From Desulfonatronaceae bacterium UBA663 (lineage in GTDB: Bacteria > Desulfobacterota > Desulfovibrionia > Desulfovibrionales > Desulfonatronaceae): 13,835 nucleotides of DNA. A model generated the notes under the pieces. That model had not been told where the DNA came from and searched no databases. It saw only the letters and a program-made list of their open reading frames with translations. Made by a program: the position numbers and the translations under genes. The stretch is from assembly GCA_002299865.1 (NCBI GenBank), contig DBNV01000077.1, forward strand, positions 1-13,835, given 5' to 3'. This document shows, piece by piece, positions 9,101 to 13,835 of this stretch; positions within the stretch are counted from its first letter, which is position 1; every line of letters begins with the position of its first letter.

Positions 9101-10648
9101 ATCGCGGGGGGCCAGCCAGGGGCGTATCTCCGTGGGCAAGAGGCGCATCTTGCCGGCCAGGCGCATATTGTTCAGGTCCAGCTTGGCGTCGGCCCGTGCC
9201 TCCAGGCCATGACCGCGCAGGTTCAGGGAATGCAGCGCCAGGAGGGAGTCTTTCTGGTGCAATGCGAGATCGAAGGCCGCGGTCATAGACTCAGCCAGGG
9301 CTTTGGGCAGGCCGATATCCGGCACATCCAGCCCCTGGGCATGGACTGAGCCGGTCATCGCAACGACCAGATCGTCGTCTCGCTGGAAGCGGACGAGGGC
9401 GTCCAACCTCAGGGCTTCAATGCGCGCGGGTTTAGCAACGATGTCCTGCATGGTCAGGGCGAGTCGGATGTCCGGCCCGGCCAGGGGGCCGGAGACTTCG
9501 GCGTCCAGTTGCAGGGACGGCCCGAGGTCCATGTTTATAAGGGCGTTCAAGGGGGATGTGTCCGTCACCTCCACGGTCAGCTTGCCGCCCAGCACCTTAG
9601 CCTTGCTCAAATCCAGGTCGGCCAGCAGAAGTGCCCGGAGCCGTGGGTTTTCCAGGTGGATCCGGTCCAGGCGCAGCAGGTTCGGTTCGGGTAGGGAAAC
9701 GACAACCTCGAACCCGGTCCGTGGCAGATAGGCCAAAGCGGGTTCGGGAAGCAGGTTCGGCGTCACCGAGACCTGCCCGGTCCAATTCAGTCCGGGCCGT
9801 TCGTGGAGTCTTAAGACCATGCTGCTGTCCAGCGTGATCAGCTCCCCGGCCTGGGCCACAAGTTCCCCTGGCCAGGCTGCCGGAGGGCCGTCGCCGGTCA
9901 GAAGCAGGCGCAGGGGCGTGGCTTTGGGCAAGCCCAGCAGGGGGGCGAGGCTGCCTTGGGGATCGTTGAACCGTGCCGCCAGGTCCAGGATGTCCTGGGC
10001 CGGGCTGTAGCCGACGCGCAAAGTGAGCAGGCTGTCCGGGTCCTCCAGGGTTTCCAGACGCAGGTTCGCGTCAAGGCCATGTCTGCCGGCGTCCGCGTCT
10101 GCATCCAGGCGCAGTACGGTCCGCTTCCCGGCCAAGGCCTCGGCCAGGATGATTTCCTCCACACTGAAGCGCTCTACGGCCACCTTGGGGAATGTTTTGG
10201 GCAGGTCAACGCCTTGGAAGGGCTCCTTGGGCTTGGGGGCGGTTTCTGCAGTGCGGGGCAAGCGGTGCACTTCCAGGCGCCGGGCGCTGAGTTCCTTGAC
10301 CCGCAACCCGGCGGACAGCAGATCCCGTCCGGACCAGCGCAATACAAGGCTATTTAGTTCCAGCCAGGTTCCGTCTGCGTCGGATAGTTGCAATCCGTCC
10401 AGGCGCAGGTCAAAGGGAAATCGCCCGTGCAGGCCGGAAAGCACGATGCTCTGTCCCCTCACGTCTGCCAATCTGGAGTTCAGGAGCGATTCGACGTGCC
10501 GTAGGCCGTGGTCCGTGCGCAAAAAGAGCACCAGCGCCACAACCGCGATCAGCAGTGCCAGCAACGGGCCAAACAGCAAATACGGCCACCAGCGGCGGGT
10601 TGTGCGTCTTGCTGCTGATTGCGGCGGATGCGCTCCCAAATCCGTCAT
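6122..10648 (-). CDS. tamB: Translocation and assembly module inner-membrane component TamB
   Basis: TamB is the long periplasm-spanning protein of the translocation and assembly module. It is anchored in the inner membrane and contacts TamA. The family is tied to outer-membrane protein assembly and, more recently, to bridge-like phospholipid transport. The 1508-residue product has an arginine-rich cytoplasmic start and one membrane helix at about 21-43. Next comes the typical opening of the family, a duplex of short beta motifs such as GTWLELNSLVLRWSGRDLL. A very long beta-rich middle follows. The TamB/DUF490 C-terminal domain covers about residues 1170-1508 and ends LFWRHDY. E. coli TamB is somewhat shorter (about 1260). 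The start has AGGAG a few bases upstream (minus strand). It lies 63 bp after tamA and is probably in the same operon. A cluster of palindromes at codons about 582-618 is described separately. Confidence 0.92.
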   Translation of the reverse strand: MTDLGAHPPQSAARRTTRRWWPYLLFGPLLALLIAVVALVLFLRTDHGLRHVESLLNSRLADVRGQSIVLSGLHGRFPFDLRLDGLQLSDADGTWLELNSLVLRWSGRDLLSAGLRVKELSARRLEVHRLPRTAETAPKPKEPFQGVDLPKTFPKVAVERFSVEEIILAEALAGKRTVLRLDADADAGRHGLDANLRLETLEDPDSLLTLRVGYSPAQDILDLAARFNDPQGSLAPLLGLPKATPLRLLLTGDGPPAAWPGELVAQAGELITLDSSMVLRLHERPGLNWTGQVSVTPNLLPEPALAYLPRTGFEVVVSLPEPNLLRLDRIHLENPRLRALLLADLDLSKAKVLGGKLTVEVTDTSPLNALINMDLGPSLQLDAEVSGPLAGPDIRLALTMQDIVAKPARIEALRLDALVRFQRDDDLVVAMTGSVHAQGLDVPDIGLPKALAESMTAAFDLALHQKDSLLALHSLNLRGHGLEARADAKLDLNNMRLAGKMRLLPTEIRPWLAPRDLDYQGTVSLEITTQGTLQPLDLHLDIQAALEALRGLPDPLPAILGEAVALNAAVQLSPPAEGGETTGLSPSLGPGLGLIQARNVSLRAEALGAEARRVETLRLDAEAVFAPDTKILNASARLELPDLSRAGPSPELVLSGALVLEAHAWGGVDDDLSLEAILSSDDLAVTGDLMQIDAFPLRVVVRADRLPGTPTGNVSITTSPVNTTLTARSDFALTEDAFHCSEFLLTLPQGKVTGHGHVDLDSGMVTALVQGRVADIAPLAELAGQDMRGALDFQAGIAPARPDVHAPQAPKDAKFLNADLRLNLAGFRADFGNLDSLSIQAQAHDLLAKPALNANLALQGFRSGQTRVNMLTARAGGSPQQLDLSAFAQGHALHPFSLDLRAAFEDNAPARLVHIQDLTGVWADQPLALSAPVSISIADNDLAVSPLLLEFGQAVIRGQARLEEHDADLRLGVEKLPLELFSDAAQGTLTAGVALSGPKSALAGHVTVLGQGLSSSIAQVNDSLAVELHADAELHAQGLTFEAALLTNGNRTPLLQAGGQAPLRLALEPAGVNLPGDAPLSAFIKGEIDLLWLSEMLLPEIHHLTGALNLDLELGGTLEEPRPAGKVEILHAGYQHLQQGVLLRNINAVATLEHNQVRLHELTATDNDQGKLRVQGRAELIPDKGFPFHFTIQAADLNILDSPLAKARLANVALDVSGSATAQEIKGHLAFDRVEVFLRDLGGPQIVELHVIEINDPDGSAVMRDPRTTPAPPAIALDVDVQFPARVFVRGRGLDSEWGGNLHVSGNTNQPSLRGEIRPVRGRLDMLGTRFTLSRESVIQFVGAHPPTPFVNIRAERQGKDHMFFLIISGVPPDMALRSEAEPPLPEDEILSQMLFGRSLSSITPVQAAKLALAIRELAGHGAGPDIPGMARDILLLDDLYFISQEGGEMGLRAGKYVNERVYVRLDSDLKTGEKQVSVDVELTPRTGLKSSVGPKGSGLGLFWRHDY
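8795..8904. repeat. Cluster of palindromes inside tamB
   Basis: Three strong dyads lie within 110 bp of coding sequence. CCGGAGGGT (8795-8803) and ACCCTCCGG (8808-8816) form a perfect 9-bp stem with a 4-base loop. CCTCCGGGC (8810-8818) and GCCCGGAGG (8838-8846) form another perfect 9-bp stem that shares bases with the first. CAGGCCTG, itself palindromic, occurs at 8873-8880 and 8897-8904 around a low-complexity GGGCCCAGGCTTGGGCT segment. The encoded residues (about 582-618 of TamB) are correspondingly simple, with SLGPGLGL and AEALGAEARR. This looks like slipped-strand expansion or an inserted GC-rich repeat that kept the frame. Confidence 0.6.
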
Positions 10649-10711
10649 CTGTCTCCTATCCTTGCTTTAAGCTTCTAAACTGTGTTTTGGCAAAATTGTT
10701 TCCGCAGGCTG

Positions 10712-12580
10712 CTAAAACGCCTGCCCGATGCTGACATAGACCTGGAACGCGCTGTCCTTGTCCCGCTTGTTCAGCGGAAAGGCCACGTCCAGGCGGATCG
10801 GCGCAAAGTCCATGAAATAGCGCAGTCCCAGGCCGGCACCCCAGAAGAAGTTGTCTTCCCATTGCAGTTGGGACTCCTCGAAAACCTGTCCCCCATCCAG
10901 AAAAGCAACCAGACCCAGGTTGCTTTTCATGCGCAGCCGCAGTTCAAGGCTGTACTGCACCATGCTCCTGCCGCCGACCACCTCTCCGTCCTCCTCCGGA
11001 CCGATGGACTGGTAGGAGTAGCCGCGGATCGTGCCCCCGCCGCCGGCATAGAACCGTTCATCCGGGGGCAGGTTGCGGACGGCCTCGCCCATGATCGAAC
11101 CCAGGCCGCCCCTGGCGGCCAAGACCACGCGGTCTTCCGGCAGCAGGGGAACATAGACGCTCATCCCACCGAAAAGCTTAAAAAAACGGGTCCCCGGCTC
11201 TAGCGTATCAAGATACGGCTCGGCCTTGAGATGCGCGCGCCAGCCCCTGGTGGGGTCGAGCACGTTGTTGCGCTTGTCCCAGGCAAGCTCGCCCGGCATG
11301 GAAAACAGACCGTAGGTCTGGGTCTTGCCGAACTGGGTCGTTTCGGAGAGCCGATATCGGCTCCCCAGGCTTACGGTCCAGAAGGCGTCCAGTTGCCGGA
11401 ACATCGTAGCACCCACGGCCACGCCTTTTTTTTCGTAGGAGTCTGTCTCCAGCTTGCTGATTTCGCTGGAAAACTCCATGGACTGCCGCTGGTCCATAAA
11501 GTTTGGGATGCGGTAGTCCGCAGAAAGGGCCTGCTCCTTTTGCGCCAGCACAAAGCGTGTCCGCAGGCGTTCGGCCTGCCCGCGCAGATTGCGGTGCTCC
11601 CAACTCAACTCCACGCCCAGGCCGCGGTCCGTTTCGTAGGACGCCCCGGACTTCACGGTGCGCGGGACCCGTTCCACCACGGAGATGATCACCGGCACCT
11701 CCCCGTCATCCGTGGCTATCTCGGGAAGCGGTAACTGTGCAAGTGAAACGTTGACCGCGGTGAACAGCCCGTCTCGCATCAGGAGACTGCGCAACGTATT
11801 CAGCAGCGAGGCCTGGAATATCCGGCCCCTGGTCCAGGGCAGCTTGTCCATAATGTATTGATCCTGGACGCGCTCTTGGCCCTCGATCACGACCGGGCCG
11901 AAGCGAACCTGCGGGCCGGGGTTGAATGCGTAGTGGACCGTTATGCTCCTTGTGGCATGATCAACAACGGTTTCCCTGAGGCTGACCCAGGGAAAGGGGT
12001 GGCCATGCTCTTGAAAAAAATCCCTGAGCATGGCCTCGCCCTGCTTGATCTCCGGGGCGCGGGCCCTCTGGCCTGGGATCAGGTTCAGGATCGCGGCGGT
12101 TGGCGTTGGAAAGTCGAATTCCTCCTCGGCGGCTGGGCCGTCGAAGTGTACGGCCTGGAGCACGTAGGCAGGGCCGGTGTCCACTTCAAAGCTGACCAGG
12201 GGCGGGGTGGCGGCGTGGTCCACCCGGACCTGGACCGTACCGTCATAAAAGCCTTCCGAACGCAGGGCGCGCTGCATCACGGGGATGTCGGAGCGGGCGC
12301 GGCGTTCCAGTATCTCCGGGGTGGCCGGCGGGCGGTCCTGCAGGGCGTAGGTGTCGGATACGGAGCGCAGGACCTCCCGGACGCTGGGAGCCATGTCCCC
12401 GATGATCTCCAGGCGGTAGGGCCTGGGGTCGTAGATGGCCTCGTGCAGGACATCGGGCAGCATGGTCCTGAGCTGTTTGTCCGGTTGGGCAAACGTCTGG
12501 ACGGGGAATAGGATAAGACAGGCCAGGAAAAAGGCCGCCCGCGCAAGGGGTCTTATGACGAAACTAGTGTCTGATTGCAT
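10712..12580 (-). CDS. tamA: Translocation and assembly module outer-membrane component TamA (Omp85 family)
   Basis: TamA is the outer-membrane barrel of the TAM complex and partner of TamB. From the ATG at 12580 the product is 622 residues. A signal peptide of about 31 residues (LARAAFFLACLILFPVQTFA) is followed by POTRA-type domains at roughly 54-136, 138-220 and 225-303, then a 16-strand-type barrel at about 313-622. The Omp85 signature is clear: FYAGGGGTIRGYSYQSIGP, with IRGY at 518-521 corresponding to the loop 6 motif. The protein ends in Phe (SIGQAF), as expected for a barrel recognised by BAM. Length is slightly above E. coli TamA. The frame extends to a GTG at 12631, but that part is repeat DNA and would place 17 odd residues before the signal peptide. 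No clear Shine-Dalgarno site precedes the ATG. tamB follows 63 bp downstream. Confidence 0.93.
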   Translation of the reverse strand: MQSDTSFVIRPLARAAFFLACLILFPVQTFAQPDKQLRTMLPDVLHEAIYDPRPYRLEIIGDMAPSVREVLRSVSDTYALQDRPPATPEILERRARSDIPVMQRALRSEGFYDGTVQVRVDHAATPPLVSFEVDTGPAYVLQAVHFDGPAAEEEFDFPTPTAAILNLIPGQRARAPEIKQGEAMLRDFFQEHGHPFPWVSLRETVVDHATRSITVHYAFNPGPQVRFGPVVIEGQERVQDQYIMDKLPWTRGRIFQASLLNTLRSLLMRDGLFTAVNVSLAQLPLPEIATDDGEVPVIISVVERVPRTVKSGASYETDRGLGVELSWEHRNLRGQAERLRTRFVLAQKEQALSADYRIPNFMDQRQSMEFSSEISKLETDSYEKKGVAVGATMFRQLDAFWTVSLGSRYRLSETTQFGKTQTYGLFSMPGELAWDKRNNVLDPTRGWRAHLKAEPYLDTLEPGTRFFKLFGGMSVYVPLLPEDRVVLAARGGLGSIMGEAVRNLPPDERFYAGGGGTIRGYSYQSIGPEEDGEVVGGRSMVQYSLELRLRMKSNLGLVAFLDGGQVFEESQLQWEDNFFWGAGLGLRYFMDFAPIRLDVAFPLNKRDKDSAFQVYVSIGQAF

Positions 12581-12597
12581 TGATCGTATAGAAGTAG

Positions 12598-12674
12598 AAA
12601 AATCCCGCTGGCTGCGTTGCTGCTCCTGCACCCGGTGCAGGATTGCGCCTTATCATCATGGTTTTTGAACAGCC
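12598..12674. repeat. Intergenic repeat abutting the tamA start
   Basis: The right end reads GGTTTTTGAACAGCC and the left end AAAAATCCCGCTGGC, so the termini are roughly inverted around an internal dyad. TCCTGCACC and GGTGCAGGA flank a single C at 12624-12642 and form a perfect 9-bp dyad. Elements ending in TTTTTGAACAGCC with a core like AAGGCGCA and GCAGCAACG are, from memory, common between genes of sulfate-reducing deltaproteobacteria; I have not verified this. It lies about 18 bp upstream of the tamA ATG and forms most of its leader. Confidence 0.5.
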
Positions 12675-12727
12675 CGCGGATTCGCGGCGTTATCAACACG
12701 CGGATAGCTGTACATATTGTTTATGGA

Positions 12728-12796
12728 GTCATTCCGGTGAAAGTCGGAATTCAGTATTTTCAATGAGTTCTGGCCCCCGGCCTTCGCCGGAACGGC
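12728..12796. repeat. Paired-hairpin repeat of the GTCATTCCGG...CCGGCCTTCGCCGG type
   Basis: The left half carries ATTCCG and CGGAAT around a short loop (12731-12750). The right half carries CCGGC and GCCGG around CTTC (12777-12790). The two halves are joined by TCAGTATTTTCAATGAGTTCTG-like sequence. This layout is that of a widespread proteobacterial intergenic repeat with the form GTCATTCCGGCGAAAGCCGG and CTGG...CCTTCGCCGG. The copy is slightly degraded. Recognition is from memory. Confidence 0.55.
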
Positions 12797-12860
12797 TTGT
12801 GCCCATGTCGAACAGTATTGCTCATGCGGACAGTAAGGCGTGAGGCCAGCCTGTCGGCTT

Positions 12861-12932
12861 GCCTCTGCCTGTCGCCTGCCTGTCAGCAGACAGGGCAGAC
12901 AGGTACCGGCAGGTAGGCAGACAGGCAGAGGC
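12861..12932. repeat. CTGCCTGTC-rich inverted repeat
   Basis: The left arm starting GCCTCTGCCTGTC (12861-12873) is matched by GACAGGCAGAGGC (12920-12932), perfect over 13 bases. Beyond this the arms stay similar (GCCTGCCTG against GCCTACCTG, with one extra base). Inside is a smaller dyad, CCTGTC and GACAGG, around AGCA at 12879-12894. The unit CTGCCTGTC or its complement recurs several times. No spacer and repeat regularity is present, so this is not a CRISPR. It is likely a mobile or slippage-generated intergenic repeat. Confidence 0.65.
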
Positions 12933-13485
12933 TTCTTGAAGGATGCGGAGTTTATAAGCTGCAGTATGTCTTCTGCGTTTGACGACCTCGGGAACCTCAG
13001 GATCGGGTTGTTGGTTCAGGCCGAAACGATGACTGGTGCAGATTTCATGCTTGAGACTCCTACCCGCCCTATATTAATTTCTCAACAGGCGAGTATCTCA
13101 CTTTCAATGACACAGAGGGTAAAGGGATACACTACCGGCATAAAACCTTCGCACGTTACCTGGAAGGATGTCCCTGTAAAAAGTCATCGTCAATCAAGCC
13201 GCCATTCCCCAGCGTTCTTCGCGACGAAAGCATTGAGGGTGGCTTCTAGGATCAGCTGAACAGAAAAGATGATAGATGATAAAGGGGTGTCTTGAGACAG
13301 GAATTCGATGGCATTTTGCTCTTGGACATGGCCTCCCGCGCCTTGCGCGGGAGCCACTGGTGGTTTCGCAGCACGCCTTGCGCGGCTGCGGCCGGGAAGT
13401 CCATGATACATTGCCTTCCTTCAGGGTTTGGTCTCCCTTTCGTGGCAGGGCGATTGTTTCTTGAGAGATTTGACTCTTCGCTTGC
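12933..13485. other. Gene-poor stretch between the repeats and the tRNA
   Basis: No gene with a good start, ribosome-binding site and recognisable product is visible here apart from the possible remnant at 13055-13249. Two structures stand out. CTCCCGCGC (13333-13341) and GCGCGGGAG (13345-13353) make a perfect 9-bp hairpin with a CTT loop. The 12-mer CGCCTTGCGCGG occurs at 13339-13350 and again at 13374-13385. The base composition is more mixed than in the flanking genes, with AT-richer patches near 13070-13150 and 13255-13290. Confidence 0.5.
13055..13249 (+). pseudogene. Possible degraded coding remnant, unidentified
   Basis: In this frame 64 codons are open between a TGA at 13052 and a TAG at 13247, with no ATG or GTG start near the beginning. 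The translation has a protein-like composition: SYPPYINFSTGEYLTFNDTE, then KGIHYRHKTFARYLEGCPC. The shorter frames on the other strand are poorer. Upstream in the same frame there are more stop codons, which fits a decayed gene whose 5' part is lost. I do not recognise the family. A competing plus-strand frame (12840-13259) reads through the same stretch, so the reading is uncertain. Confidence 0.22.
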
Positions 13486-13514
13486 AAAAAAAGGCAAGAA
13501 GAAAATTTCTCCTC
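13486..13514 (-). terminator. Candidate terminator downstream of tRNA-Ala
   Basis: On the minus strand GAGGAGAA and TTCTTCTT can pair over 8 bases (two of them G-U) around a 3-base loop. GCC and a run of seven T follow. The stem is weak because it has few G-C pairs, but the T-run is good and it lies 13 bp after the tRNA end. Confidence 0.35.
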
Positions 13515-13527
13515 GTCTTTTAATTTC

Positions 13528-13603
13528 TGGTGGAGACGGGGGGATTCGAACCCCCGGCCTCTGCCTTGCGAAGGCAGCGCTCTCCCAACTGAGCCACGCC
13601 CCC
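13528..13603 (-). tRNA. tRNA-Ala, anticodon CGC
   Basis: The 76-base minus-strand sequence folds as a complete cloverleaf. The acceptor stem is GGGGGCG with CGTCTCC (two G-U pairs). The D arm is GCTC and GAGC. The anticodon stem CTGCC/GGCAG encloses the loop TTCGCAA, giving anticodon CGC, which reads GCG alanine codons. The T arm is GGGGG TTCGAAT CCCCC. The discriminator base is A and CCA is encoded in the DNA. An alanine tRNA dedicated to GCG fits a GC-rich genome. Confidence 0.97.
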
Positions 13604-13623
13604 ATAACGCATGGAAGTAGCAC

Positions 13624-13652
13624 TATCTAATGAGAAGCGCAGATCAGGTCAA
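13624..13652 (-). promoter_or_regulatory. Sigma-70 type promoter of tRNA-Ala
   Basis: On the minus strand TTGACC (13652-13647, five of six to the consensus) is followed after exactly 17 bases by TAGATA (13629-13624, a moderate -10 box). Transcription would start about 10-15 bases before the mature tRNA end at 13603, a typical distance. Confidence 0.55.
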
Positions 13653-13662
13653 GTTCGTCGGC

Positions 13663-13835
13663 ATGCCCGCCCGATATTCTGGATCAAGCCAAAAGCTCGC
13701 ATAAAGCCGGCCGTCTCGCCGAGGCGCTGTATCGAAAACTCCTCGCACTGCGTCCGCTGCACGCCGGGGGCGTGAACGCCCCGGCGTTGGATCTTCTGAG
13801 GGGTGTGCTGGCGGCCATGGGCCGGGGAGGGGAAG
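13663..13835 (+). CDS. Start of a probable TPR-repeat protein, 3' partial, apparent frameshift at the start
   Basis: The plus strand at the right edge encodes a TPR-like segment: ILDQAKSSHKAGRLAEALYR, then KLLALRPLHAGG. It resembles the first helix pair of many TPR proteins (AGRLAEA..LYR.LLAL.P.HA). The gene runs out of the window. In this frame no ATG or GTG precedes the TPR segment. The ATG at 13663 (ATGCCCGCC) is one frame away; removing one C from the CCCGCCC run at 13666-13672 would join it and give MPADILDQAKS. So either the gene is frameshifted, the sequence has an error there, or the start is a rare codon such as ATT at 13676. The leader overlaps the divergent tRNA promoter. Function beyond protein-protein contact cannot be said. 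Confidence 0.42.

Noticed and set aside
11858..12511. 217-codon open frame on the plus strand inside tamA
   Set aside because: It is antisense to the signal peptide and POTRA region of tamA, which is clearly coding.
12581..12631. Upstream GTG start for tamA
   Set aside because: It would put 17 residues encoded largely by a repeat element before a normal signal peptide.
12861..12932. CRISPR-like short repeats
   Set aside because: The CTGCCTGTC units are irregular, have no spacers of constant length, and form one inverted repeat.
13252..13404. 50-codon minus-strand ORF with GGAAGG upstream
   Set aside because: It contains the GC-rich hairpin and its repeat, has an odd composition and no recognisable family; I judge it more likely chance than a gene.

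Overview
The window looks like chromosomal DNA of a GC-rich Gram-negative bacterium. A deltaproteobacterial sulfate reducer of the Desulfovibrionales type is most likely. That guess rests on the gene order recO-glyQ-glyS behind a SurA-like and a RodZ-like gene, on the style of the proteins, and on intergenic repeats that I recall from such genomes. None of it was checked by a search. An outer membrane is certain from TamA (an Omp85 barrel) and TamB.

Left part (1-5790, plus strand): five genes read in the same direction. They are a secreted SurA-type parvulin (5' end outside the window), a RodZ-family membrane HTH protein, the recombination mediator RecO, and the two subunits of glycyl-tRNA synthetase, glyQ and glyS, which overlap by four bases (ATGA). 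The 150 bp before glyQ hold a small dyad around a -10-like box, so glyQS may have its own promoter.

Middle (5791-6121): a convergent gap between glyS and tamB filled mainly by a 177-bp imperfect inverted repeat with nearly perfect 23-bp ends. It looks like a MITE or intergenic repeat with no coding capacity.

Translocation module (6122-12580, minus strand): tamA followed by tamB. TamA is an Omp85 barrel with POTRA domains. TamB is a 1508-residue protein with an inner-membrane anchor and a large periplasmic part. Together they form the translocation and assembly module that spans the envelope. A tight cluster of perfect palindromes lies inside tamB.

Right part (12581-13835): about 950 bp without a convincing gene. 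It contains three different repeat elements just upstream of tamA, a likely degraded coding remnant and a GC-rich hairpin. Then comes tRNA-Ala(CGC) on the minus strand, with a good promoter and a weak candidate terminator. At the right edge, on the plus strand, is the beginning of a probable TPR protein whose start appears to be frameshifted.

Most of the window is ordinary core genome. I did not find a new defence or mobile system; the points of interest are the non-coding repeats and the tRNA-proximal gene-poor zone.
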